Below are positions 27,242-39,429 of a stretch of 50,308 bases of DNA, piece by piece; position 1 is the first letter of the stretch; every line of letters begins with the position of its first letter. A model generated the notes under the pieces. The model made no database searches. It was not told the DNA's origin and was given only the letters and a program-made list of their open reading frames with translations. The stretch comes from Brachionus koreanus (Eukaryota > Rotifera > Eurotatoria > Ploima > Brachionidae), in contig PJRA01000051.1 in the NCBI GenBank assembly GCA_016987375.1, positions 130,113 through 180,420 of the forward strand. The letters run 5' to 3'. A program made the translations under genes and the position numbers.

Positions 27242-30200
27242 TTAGTATTTATAAAATAAAAATACCGTATGAATGAAAAATAATATTCTAATGAGAAACA
27301 ATAATAGAAAAGATGTTAGATTAGTGAATTGGATTTTTGGTTGAATGAGAAACAAAATCGAGAAAGAGAGAGAGAGAGAGAGAGAGAGTGAGTGAGAAAA
27401 TAGAGTCTGTGTTGACCCCTGAGTATGCATAGGTAAATTTAGCATAAGTTAATCAAGAGACGACACTCTAATTATATTAATTATGTAGCTGTGTCATGTA
27501 AAAGTTAATTTTTTTTCAAAAGCAATCCAAACTATAAAAAAGAGAGAATTGATGTTCATGAGTGAAGCATATCTTCAATGCAGAATTAGTCCACAAACAC
27601 ACACAAACACTCGTACATACATGCATACATATTCATAAACACAATACTTTGATTTACATACTAAATTAGTTTTGGTACTAAGCTAATGCATGTACATATG
27701 CTTAATTGATTAATCAAAGTGCATAAATTATGATGATCAATTAGTGCAAAACCATTTAATATGTTGCATGCGTGAACTATGGCGAAATTGTATGTTTAAT
27801 TTAATTTATAATAATTTATTACTAATTTATTTTTCATTTTCTGTTCTATTTGGCTTTATAATCGATAAAACCCAAAAGGTATTAAGATACGTATGCATAT
27901 ATGTATGTATGAATAACGTATGAATAACAAATGTCACAAAAAACAATTAATAAAAATCGTTATGATTATAATTTTTTGCTTTTTTTTTAAGGTTTCAGAT
28001 TAAACCAAATTTAATAGCCATATAATGAAATGTCAGGCAGACAATTTAAATTTTTTTTTTCTCAAAAAAAAAACACTTTGTTTGCTATTTTTTACTACTT
28101 ATAAAATTTCTAGCATGATTAATCACGGACATTTGAGAGAATTATAACAAATGCAGACAAATTTAGTCTCATTATACTTTTAAATTTTAAAATTTTCAAA
28201 CAAATCTCTTTATCGAGCATTGGATCTTACAGAATAAAAAATAAAATAGAAAAAACAATTAGTTTGATTTAAATTAAATATGCTAGAATTAAAGAAATAT
28301 GAAGACATTCATTGAAAATGAGTTTTAAATGCCTAAATGCTAGATAGTTCAAGAAAACAAGAAGAAATTTTAAGATTCAAATTACACAATGGAGCATGGC
28401 ATTCGACAGGGATATGATTAAATTAATTAAAATTTAATGCATCTTCCCGCTAGATATTAAAAACACTTTTAATAAACAATTAAAAAACAATAAATATTAA
28501 TTATTTATTTGTTAAATTAAACAAAGACTTAATTCTAAGCTTAATTAAGATACGATCTGCTTGCAAAATATTAATTTCAATAGCCTTTATAAAAAAACAA
28601 ATTTATTAAACTTTTATTAAAGTTTTTTTTTTTTTATTTTTTTAAAACGATTTTGACCTAAAAAACATGGCTTAACTGAAGATGTTATTTTAATTTAACA
28701 TTTAAATGTTTTTTAATGAAAAATTGTATTTTAAAATGATTACATTATATATATTTATAAAGGCTTTAATTTTTAAAAATTGTGATTTTTTACATTAAAA
28801 GAAGAAACTGATATACAGCATTTTAAGTAATAATATTTTTTTTTCAATTATTCACAGACTTGGCTACTTCTACAGATTATCATTTGCTCTGATCCATGCA
28901 ACACTCTCTCACTGAAAAAAGTTGAAGAAGCTTAAACTCGAAGAAAATTAAAAAAGACATCAGTCAATATTTCTTTTCAAAAACAGCTAGTTTCTGCGAG
29001 TGATGAATCAATTTCTGCCTGAAAGATGGAAGATATGTATTCCTATCGAAGAAAATTATTTTAGTGACTAATTATTAATTTTTAAATGAATTAATCAACT
29101 ATCGAAAAAATTTATTTAAACATTCTAGAAAAAAATAAAAGAAACTTTATTAAGCATATGAAAAACAAAATAAATATTCAAAAAAAAGAACTTCTTGTAC
29201 TACAGTTGTAAAGCCCAATTCTTAAAGATTTTACAACAACCAAAAATATCAAATCAAAATTTTAAGAAAAAAAATTTGTTTTTAAAATTTCCATTTAATG
29301 TATACTTATTTGAAAAAAAAAAAACTAAAATTCACATCAAATTTAAACACTTATTAAAAAAATAAATTTAAATCATTTTGTTAATAGGGATCTTTCTAAA
29401 ACTTTCTTAAATTTATAAACAAAATTAATTAATTAAGTTTAAATGATCAAATGTTCATGCCAAATACCCTCATTAATTAAACTCAAAAATTGAAAGCAAC
29501 TTTTAGTCTTTATCTTGATTTTGTTGAATCTGAAAAAAGATGTGAAACAGCACAAATAATTTTAGATTTATAAAAAAAAAACAAATAATAAAATGATCTA
29601 AATAGATCAATAACTTATTTAGAAATTACTAATTCTTTACAAAAAGTGAAAGATGTAGCTGAACCTGGCTTAATTAAACAAAACTCTCAAATATCGGTTT
29701 AGACTAGCTGTCTTGCTATTTAAACTAGAAAATATAATTTTCTTGAGAAAAAAAACCTTACTAAAGCAATCAAGATTTAGAGAACTGGAAAATTTGTTGA
29801 ATCTTAAAAATAAAAAAAAAAAATTATTTTTCGACGTGCAAAGCTTTTCGACAGAGTTTAAATAATCTAATTTAAATTTTATCTCTCAATTAATGAATTT
29901 GATCATTTCTTAATTCAAGTTCTCTTTTACATTAAATTTAAATAAATATTTGAATGATTTTAAGTTTCACAAGTCCACTTCTTTATAGAATTTTTATACA
30001 AATGACATATTTAGAAATTAATAAACTAAAACTCTCACTTAATGTTAAAAAGGAAGGAAATCTCAAAAAAACATGATTAATAAGTAACTTAAAGAAGTTG
30101 AAAAATGGATTTTCAATTTAAAAATGAAAACATCTATTGAGACTTGATGTCTGATTCTTGATAAAAAAAAATATATATTGTAATATTTCAGATCATGTGG

Positions 30201-31693
30201 AAAAGAAAAGCTGCAAGGATTTAAATTTGGTCTCATGAACGAATTAAAAAAATTCTGTTATTCAAGACACAACATATAAATAAAAATCTCTCAATCTAAA
30301 AATAGCTCTGAAAACCCAACACACTGAAAAAATATTCAAAAAAAAACTGTTCAGAAAGAGACATTTTCATCGGTTAGATTAAAGGAAAAAATTCTTTAAA
30401 AATCATTTTTGTCATTTATAACTATCTAATCTACTATTTATCATTAAAGAAATTTTGTTGTTGCTTTATTATTTGAAAAACCTTTATGTTTAGGCTAAAA
30501 TTGTTCAAATCAATACACACCTGAATAATAAATATTTACATTAGCAAAAATATTTGATGCCATCAATAGAAACTTGACCAAAACTATTTATTTTGTTTAA
30601 ACATAAATTTTATTTGAATAAATAGGACAAAAATTTGAATTAATGTCTCATTGATAAACACAAATGTGTCTAAAAGACCAGGATGGTTTGAGAATTTTGC
30701 TGCTTTAAAAAATTAATTTGACAAAAACGAAATAAAGCAATTGCGAAGCATTTCTAGGCTCTTGAATCTAAAATTTCAAAAAGACTTTTTTAAAATATCT
30801 AAAATATAAATAATTTAGATTTTGTTTCGAGTGTCGGATCTATTACTCAATTCTAATTACTTATTTTAATAAAAAAATTAAGTTTAATTTTTAATACCAT
30901 TATTATCGATTTGAACACATTTTTAATTAAATAAAATTTTTTTACGTTTCATGAATTTACTGCTTTAAATCAAACCCTCAAAATTGTTCTAACGAAGCCT
31001 TTTATTTTTTTAAGCTAATCATCTATTTCTAAATTAATAATAAAGCCCCTTATTAACTAATTATTCTTTTAAAGTTAATTATTAAATTTTTTTTTCTCAT
31101 TTAATTTCAAAGCATTGTTATTTATTTAAATAAATAAAATTTAAAATTTAGTGATAAATTTTAAATTTGGAAGTGATGCAAGCAGAAAAGTTGGCTGATT
31201 AAAGAAGAATATCTGGAACGTGTTCAAGCTGAAATTAAATGAATAGTGTGTGCTTATCAGTGCAAATAACTGTTTATTTAATTGACTCAGGGTCAATACG
31301 CAAAATTGAAAATTCAAATCAAACATTTTCACGTGACCGCTTCTAAAAAGATTGCTAATCTGTTAGATTTGCTTAAATCACTTGCTGCTTTTGTTTTTCT
31401 AACCCAATTGAGAGCTAAAAATTTTTGCTCACTAATCTATTCAATCATTCTCTAAATTAAATTTTATTTATTAGTTTTTTTTTTTGTTGAAAAAAATCTA
31501 TTTATTCAAAGATAGAAAAAAAATTGGAAATTATTTGATGTCTATATATTCAATTTTAAAAACAAAGTGTTTCATTTAAATAAACTTTTAAAGAATAAAT
31601 TTTTAAACTATTTAATTTTAAACGATACTAATTTAACTGAACAAACTAAAATTGAATTTTTCTAAAAACTTGATCTAATTTATTGTATGCTAT

Positions 31694-31696
<3 letters not shown>

Positions 31697-31746
<50 letters not shown>
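31697..31746. repeat. (AG)25 microsatellite
   Basis: Uninterrupted AG dinucleotide tract of 50 bp. A shorter AG tract lies at 27362-27388, just upstream of par-1. Confidence 0.95.
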
Positions 31747-31747
<1 letters not shown>

Positions 31748-34389
31748 AAGAGATTCTGAAAATTTGAATTATTTTTCGATTAGATTGTAAATCTGCAAAC
31801 TAAACAAATATTTGATTCTTTAGAGGTCTAGAATTGACGCTAAAATTGAAGTTAAAATAAAACTAAGACCAGTGTTAATTCATACGCTCACAGGTCATTT
31901 AACAAAAACTAAAATTTTAGTCTGGATTATTGATTCTATTCAAATGTCAGTCTTGTTGCGGCGCTTGACTCATTTCTAATTCAAAGTAAATCAAATATCC
32001 CAAAAATTTCCTTAAAGTAGAATTATTCGAAAAAAATTTTTTAAATTGCTCTTTAATCTGTAAATATAGCATTAATTTTAAATTTTTTTTCGACTATGGC
32101 AACACAATACTCGGTCTAGGAAAAAATTTACTTTTTAATTAACTTTTTCATTTTGTCTGAAAATATTTCAAGTAAAAATTTATATTAATTTTTCAGCTTC
32201 TAACCTAACTACAACAACTAACTAAAAAATTCATATTATAGCAAACTAATTTTGTTTTTAACTTAATTCTTTTCAACTTGAAAAAAAAAAATTTTTTTGT
32301 AATAATTCTATTGCTAGACTCTAAATCGCACAAAAAATAAAAAACAACAATAAATTTTTCATTTCAAATAAACGATTTTATGATTCTGCAAAAATTTAAC
32401 AAAAAAAACAAACAAACACTTTTATCAATTATTTTTAAGACTTTATATGTTTACATAGGCTTTAGACAAGTAATTGAAGCTAATGTCCGAATATAAAAAT
32501 TGATTTTTATGAAATTACCTTTTTTTTTTAGATGTTTTGTCTGTAACAAAAATAGCTGGACTTTCGACCAAAATGGTGACTATTTTTTTGTCTTATTAAT
32601 TTACAAAATAATCTAATTCGCTCAAATTTGACATTGGATTTTTAGATGTAAAAATATAAAAAAATTCAGTTTATATTTTATTTGGATTATGAATTTTGAT
32701 TTTAGACAAACATTAGCATGATAAACAAAAAAAAAATGCATTAAGTTTGAAATATAATTCACTCTGTCAAACTAATAATTCAAGTTTACTCAAGTAGTAA
32801 TAAAACCTGCTAGTATTAATCCATATTTCATTAAATCAAATAAACATTCATTGTCTTAATGCATAGTCTAGAAAATTAGAATTTTTTCCATACATTATTT
32901 CTTTTTTTTTTTCTTAAATAAACTATTTCAAAAAAATTTTAAAATTACTTCCTGATTTAATTAAAATAAGCCTTCCAGTAAAAACATAAATTTTGTTTGA
33001 ATAATATTTGTTTTTAAAAAAAATCTGAAAAAAAAACAGGTTAATTCAATAATAAATATTGTAGATATCGATTTTAAAATGAAATGAAATACAAGCTATT
33101 CAACAACGATTAAGCTTTATCAGTATTCAAGTTTTTGTTAACTGTCGGGGTTTAGGCATCTGGTTAGACTTGTTTCTATCAGTACATACATCAAGCTCTC
33201 ATTTTACAATAAATAAGTCAATTAATTGAACACTCTTTTCTTTTCTATTACCCAAGTTAATCTGGTGCATTTAGCATTTTTAAACAACTTAAATCTTCTA
33301 ATTTCCAAAGCAAAATTTACAAATTTAGCCATCAAAGTAATTGAAAAAAATTCAATAAAGTAATCTAGAATACAAAATATGATTCAACAAAATTGTCGAA
33401 ATCTTTTTATATAAGGTTTTTATAAACTTTAACTTAAGTTCACTGAAAAAAGTTATTAAGATTATTTTTTTAATTTTATGACTTTTTTTTCTCTTTTACT
33501 ACTTTGCTATTCATGTCTTGTGACAAATTTGACTAAAATCTATAATTCAAATTTATTTATACAAAAAAATATGAACTCTGATTGAGTCTAGATTAATATT
33601 TTAAGCTTTTATGTGTGTTTTTTTTTTTTTGATTTTCTATGATTTATGAGACACAATCTTGACATTGAAAGAAACAAAAAAAATTTAAATTAATTTATAT
33701 GGATTTGATCTGAATAAAAATAGAATTTTTTTTTAAAGTAAATTGCGGTTATGGAAAATTAATAAAAGAAATCACTAAGCTAGCAAAATTATCAAATTAA
33801 AAAATAATTATCTAATAAAGATTATCTAATTTAAGATTAAAAAACATGCATTTAAAATAATTAGAATTTGGAAAATATTATCATCAATTATTTTGAATTA
33901 GAACAAAATCTAAAAAAATTAAAAATATTTAAAACAACATTTAGAAATAACCAAAAAATGAACAATAATTATCCTAATTGACAAAAAAAAAATATTTCTA
34001 ATTAAACTTTCTTTTGTAATGAAACATTTTTTGTCTTTCTATTTCAACATGTTGTTTTAAATTTTCTTTTTTATTTTACTCAATCCTTCTTTTACTTTCA
34101 ATTTTAAAATATATCTATATTTTTAACTTGCATTAACTCGATACAAATAAACAAATAAATAAAGTATAAAAATGACGATCTCTCTTGATCTCTATTCTGT
34201 TTTATTTTGTTTCTCTAAAAAAAAAAAGTGAGGTCAAAGATTTTCAGCTACAGCATAGAACAATAATACTTACGAACTTTAAGAGATGACTTTTGCAAAC
34301 AAGAACTTTACAGATTAACTAGGCCATCGCCAACCACACTAGAAAACAAATATGCAACAAGATTTTCAAAAATGGAGAGCAAAAAAGTA

Positions 34390-34515
34390 AAAAGAGACTC
34401 TTCTTGTTGCATGTTCCATGCCATGATTAGAAAAAGAGGAAGGGGTTATGTAGTTTGTGAAAGGACTTAAAGATGTGCACATAAATCTACACATCTTTGT
34501 TTAAAAGCTTTAATT
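34390..34515 (-). repeat. Decayed reverse copy of the ~595-bp repeat (3' part)
   Basis: On the + strand TTGCATGTTCCATGCC, AGAGGAAGGGG, TATGTAGTTTGTGAAAGG and GATGTGCACATAAATCTAC match in order the reverse complement of about 2305-2450. Substitutions are frequent, so it is much older than the two full copies. Confidence 0.6.
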
Positions 34516-36858
34516 TGATGTTCCTTCTTAATTTTGTCAGATTGGTGAAAATTTAAAAAACTTTTAAAGGCCAAAAGTTTTGAAAATTTTGGATAATTAC
34601 TATTTCATACATATCATAAGACTTATGAAATTTTTTGAATGCTTTAAACAAAAGTGTTCGCATGATTTAATCAATAAGATATCATGAATGAAACAACAAT
34701 CTTTCATTCATTGAATGAAACCTAACTCTTAATTTAGACTAAAGGTTTTTGCTAGATAAAACTTTCATCAAGTTTTCCATTATTTAACTTAAACAAATGC
34801 AGTAAATATTTAATCATTTTCTAATAGAAGAATTAAACCAGATAAAAAAAATTCTAAAATATTTTACATGAAAGTTTTTGAGAGCCAAATTTCAAACCAT
34901 TTTTACACGTGGACAATTTTCAACTAAAAAAGAAAGCAAAAATTAGTTAATAAATACTTTCTTGATGGCAAAAAAAAATTATATAATTCTAAAAAAAATT
35001 TTTTTTTTTTTGGCTGCTGATAATTAGTATTTAAAATTTATTCGCGAAAAAAGAAATCAAACTGTTCTTAATAAAAAAAAAATTAGTAATAAATCTTGAA
35101 TTTGATCAAGTTTTAAAAAATATGATTTTTAATTTTTTTGGCTGTGATGCCTACCTGATTTAAATTAGAATTAAATTCTGCATTTAAAATTTTAGCTTGT
35201 TTAAAAAAATGAATAGTCGAAAAATTGAAAAAAAAATTATGAAGTTATTTGCTGCTTGGCAAATGCGTCAGAATAAAGCAAAATTAAAATTAGTGTGTCT
35301 GATGCACACGTTTTAATAAAATAATGAATTAAAATAGAAAAAAAAAAAATCAAAATTGCATAAAAACGTCACGTCTTGAATGATAAATTGAGCCAAAGCT
35401 TGTCGCCTGAATACGCAAGTATTCATTCAAAAACTGTTTTATGCATTATGTTCCAAATACATTAAATAAGAAAGCATAGCATTTTTTTATAATTATTTTC
35501 AGAATTTTTTAAGCATAAAATAAAGAACAAATTTTTTGATTTTTAGCTGGTAAATAAATTGAGTTTGTTAGTTAGACTTTAAAAGTATTACGTAAATAAG
35601 GAATTTAACTACGGGTTTATCATAACATATTTTAGCGTTTAATTCAATTTTGTTCATAGCTGTGTTTGATTTAAACTTAGTTGAATTACATAATGCTTCA
35701 AAAATAATTCCAAATAAAATAATCTATGAAACTTTGAAGAGAAGTAACAATAAGTAAAATATTGACAAATTGTTTTGTTGTGTTTTTTATTTTAGAAAAA
35801 ATAATCAATTTTTATTTTATTTTTTTTGTAGAAATCTAAATTTTAAATATTAAAATTCAAATAAATAAAGTTCCAATCAGTCGGCTATTATAATCACACT
35901 TGTCTTTTGATCTAGCCTTGAAATAGTAACTGACACTTTTTATCGAATATATAAATATTGAAGAATAATATAACATAACCGAGGGCTAGGATTAAAAACA
36001 AATAAACAAAGTGAAACCATAAAAATAACGCATAAAAAATGTGCGAAAATAACTTTTATAAAAGTTGATTAACGCGTAAAATGTTTTGTTTTGTTTAATT
36101 TATGATAAAGGAGTTAATAAGGCAAAGAATTGAAGTTTGTGATCGTAGAAGCATATATTTTTAAAGTAAACATTAAATATTGATCTTAATTTTTTAGGTG
36201 TGAATATTTCTGCAAACTATTTCTGAATGCAGAATTTTGCAAAATATAGTAGTTGGATATGATTTAGCATGTAATGCTACTCATGAAAACACTTCTGTGC
36301 ATTAAATTTTTCATTTAAAAAACTTAAGCTTAAAAATTTGTATAAAAAATATATTTGAGCATGATTATTAAATTTTGATCATAAAATTCAATTGAAAACA
36401 TAGAATTATTCATATTAGATATTTTACAAAGTCAATATAGATCAAATTGATATTATTTTAAAATTAGAATTTTGAATGCTGCACATTTCAAATTTGTTTC
36501 AGACATGGATCTCATGGTCTCAAAGCTATTTAGCAATCTTGAATAAAAGAATTCAAATCTTTTTCTCATTAATTGTAGCTTAAATTTCTCGAGTCATTCT
36601 TGACTAGTCTATTTTTCTAATTTTTTGATCCAGGTTGTAATAAACCTACTTATTTGACACTAAGGGGTTGACAATTAAATTAAATAGAAGAAATTGATTA
36701 TTTACAACATAAAACTAAATAAACAAATCAAATTAAATATGGAATTAAGACTAAACTACTATAATTTTTTTTATTTATTAAATGATCTGCTAAAGATAGA
36801 TTTTTATATATAATTGTGTCTTATTTTAATATATCTTTCTACTAAATCTTTTCTCTAT

Positions 36859-36918
36859 NNNNNNNNNNNNNNNNNNNNNNNNNNNNNNNNNNNNNNNNNN
36901 NNNNNNNNNNNNNNNNNN
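36859..36918. other. Assembly gap (60 Ns)
   Basis: Run of N. The flanks, AT-rich on the left and a GTCCATGGGAC palindrome immediately to the right, do not show what is missing, and the gap length may be arbitrary. Confidence 0.99.
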
Positions 36919-37007
36919 GTCCATGGGACTTAAACTTTAAATAAATTAATTAAATTAAATAAAAAGAAAGAAAAACTAATTATCTAAATTTTTTGGTAAG
37001 GATTATA

Positions 37008-37128
37008 TACTTTTGATCAAGATATTTGAATAAATAATAATCGCATTGGTTTAGGTCGGGTGATCTAAGTGGTCATTGTATGTTGTCGATAAATTTTCCA
37101 AAAATTTAGAGCCCAGCCATCCTTGAAC
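37008..37128 (-). pseudogene. Mariner/Tc1-type transposase fragment
   Basis: Minus strand reads VQGWLGSKFLEN, a frame shift, then FIDNIQ, stop, PLRSPDLNQCDYYLFKYLDQ. SPDLNxCDYxLF is the block around the third catalytic Asp of mariner-like DDE/D transposases; the stop (TGA) stands where Trp is usual. It is dead and truncated on both sides. Confidence 0.75.
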
Positions 37129-37129
37129 C

Positions 37130-37175
37130 CTATTATTTGCTTCTTCAATCAGTAAGATGAAGAAGCAAATAATAG
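37130..37175. repeat. Perfect 18-bp hairpin next to transposase fragment
   Basis: Arms 37130-37147 (CTATTATTTGCTTCTTCA) and 37158-37175 are perfect complements with a 10-nt loop. The arm nearest the transposase may be its own coding sequence (EEANNR before VQGW), so part of the element seems to be duplicated in inverted form. Confidence 0.75.
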
Positions 37176-37369
37176 CGTCAAAGTAGATGCTTTGTTTAGC
37201 TTCAAAGTAGTGTAGGTAGATGTTTTGGCCAACAAAATTATGAAGCTTATAACTGATGCACCTTTACAAAGCGATAATGAAAGATCATCCTAGAAGAACT
37301 TTTTTAAAGTTAAGTAAAATTTTTGATCAAACTTTATTTTTATTTTTAAATAGCTTGATTATTGAAAAA

Positions 37370-39429
37370 ATGGCGAAAATCTTTTATTTTCTTTTAGTTT
37401 TAACAGTGGCTTTTGGTGATCAGTCTCAGAAAATCTTTATCGGAGATTCTGTTCCATTTTCAGTAGCAAATGATGACAATTTTCCCAATTCAAATGCTGG
37501 ATACTATTTATTGAATACAAAATTTGAATTTGATGCATTTGTATATGGATTTGAGACATACTTAAATTCATCCGGAATGATTGCTGTCTCCGTAATTCAC
37601 TAGAAAAAAAAAAAAATTTAAAATAAAATTGTAATTTTTTGAGTTATTTCAAAAGTTTGAGAAAGTAGACGAGTGTTTAAAAGAAACGGAGTATTCAAAG
37701 TGCATTCAAGTGAACTTACTAAGTGCACAAATTCCAAAATATGCTTCAAACAATTTGGCACTAGGCTTATTAAGCTCAATTGTTGTTTTAACAATTAAAC
37801 ATATGCAGCACCTTTTTTTGTCCCTAAGGGTTCCATGGTTTATATCAATCAAGATGATAAGAATGGCATGACAGGTAAAGTTTCAATTGACCGCAGTGGG
37901 AAAGCTAAGTATTCGGACTTGATTGAAACATATTCAAATGGATTTTCAAATTTATCAAAAATTAATAGTAATTTCAATTGGAAACTTTTCTTTAGAGTTC
38001 TAGTTGAGCCTGTAAGCAACACTGAGCCTACGACTTTGCAAACTTCAACACCAAGTAAATTGAGGATTATTTTTTTTTATAAGATAAGATAGTGAATAAT
38101 TTTTATTAAATAAAAAACAAAAAATATATAGAAATGTGTTCAAATGCTGGTTATTATGGCCAAAATTGCGATCTGCCCAGCTACAAGTGTCTAAAATATG
38201 TTTGCTTGAACGAAACAAATTGCTACAATTACGCAAATTATGACTGCAAGTAATGAAAAAAAAAAGAAATATTTTCAATTAAGATTATTTTAAAATTTTA
38301 ATTAAGATGTTTGAACAACGAATGTAGAATTTCAAATGCTAATCCGTCATACTTGAACGGTGCATATTGTAACAATAACTATTTGCCAAATTATTCTTGT
38401 TCTTGCAAAGATTTAAGAAAAAACTTGTTAATTTGTGACTCTAATTTTAATTTAAATCAATGTAATTTTTTTTTTGTAATTTTTTTTTTGGCTAAATTAA
38501 TATAAAATTTATAAGGCATGAGCTCTTTAAGTAATCCTTGCCAAAATGAGAAAAATTGCCACCATCTTGAGTCACAGTATGGATTTCATCCAACTTGTGC
38601 ATGTCAACAAGAAGAGACTTGTTTCAAAAATACTACAAATCCTAATCCATGCAGACAACAAATATGTGACAAAGAATCAGTCTGTAGAAGCTTAATTGTG
38701 CCTAACTATCAAAAAAGTTTCACTTGTGAATGTCGCAACGGCAGCAATCAATGCTTTGGATCATCAAGTCCATGTAAGCAATCTAAATTATTGATTATTA
38801 ATTTCAACTTTTGAATATAAGGTTATAATTTATGCACAAATGGCGCTACTTGTTACATTGATATTGATCGAAATGTACCATTTTGCTGGTGTCGTCCAGG
38901 TAAAATTTAATTGAGTATATTTTTTTTCAATTGCTAGATAAACGTTAACAGGTACAACTGGAAAATATTGCCAATTTTTGGATGAATGCTACGAATATTA
39001 TCAAACTGGCTATAAGTGTAAAAATAATGGAACTTGTCTGCAATCAGTCGATGATTATTTCAATCAAAGATATGAATGGTATATTTTTTTCAAATTAATT
39101 TTAATCTATAAATAAGTAACAAAAATAATCTAAATAGTAAATGTCAGAATGGGTTCGGTGGAAAAAATTGTGAACTTGGAAAAACAGCCAATGCATGCTT
39201 ATCAAATCCATGCCTAAATAACGCCACTTGTCAAGAAAATCAAATTCTAAATGGACTAACAATTGGCTACAAATGCAATTGTTTGTATGGTTTTGGTGGT
39301 GAAAATTGTCATGAATCTTTTTTTACAATCGAATATTTAATTGAGAGTTTTTTCAGAACTAATATTCAAAATCATAAAAGATTTTCTAATTTATCTCTTT
39401 TAAAATATAATATTTACTTTTATTCATAA
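37370..39429 (+). CDS. Secreted EGF-like repeat protein, 9 exons
   Basis: Model: join 37370-37591, 37656-37722, 37809-38054, 38132-38249, 38307-38461, 38516-38773, 38822-38899, 38952-39078, 39138-39429; 520 residues with all phases closed. The signal peptide is MAKIFYFLLVLTVAFG, then an unrecognised Cys-poor N-terminal region (GFETYLNSSGMIAVS, FVPKGSMVYINQDDKNGMTG), a Thr/Ser linker, and Cys-rich EGF-type modules such as CLNNATC...CNCLYGFGGENC, CKNNGTC...CKCQNGFGGKNC and CTNGATC...CWCRPGTTGKYC. Likely extracellular adhesion or matrix protein. No transmembrane segment is evident and the tail (ESFFTIEYLIESFF) is short. The exon 2/3 junction is the weakest point. TTTTTAAATAG before the start may be a 5' splice acceptor. 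AATAAA at 39449. Confidence 0.8.

Larger units (their letters stand above)
27242..36858. other. About 9.6 kb AT-rich gene-poor stretch
   Basis: No frame here looks like protein: the longest ones are A/T-run translations rich in Phe, Lys, Leu and Asn. It contains two AG microsatellites (27362-27388 and 31697-31746) and a decayed repeat (34390-34515). Upstream control regions or untranslated exons of par-1 could lie in the part near 27.2-28 kb but are not recognisable. Confidence 0.55.

Noticed and set aside
31141..31332. 63-codon minus-strand frame in the gene-poor stretch
   Set aside because: Same low-complexity character, nothing in the neighbourhood to splice with.
37799..37860. Alternative acceptor CCCTAAG before GGTTCCATGG for EGF exon 3
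   Set aside because: The upstream in-frame sequence PFFVPKGSMVYINQ reads as genuine protein, so the acceptor at 37808 was preferred, though not proven.
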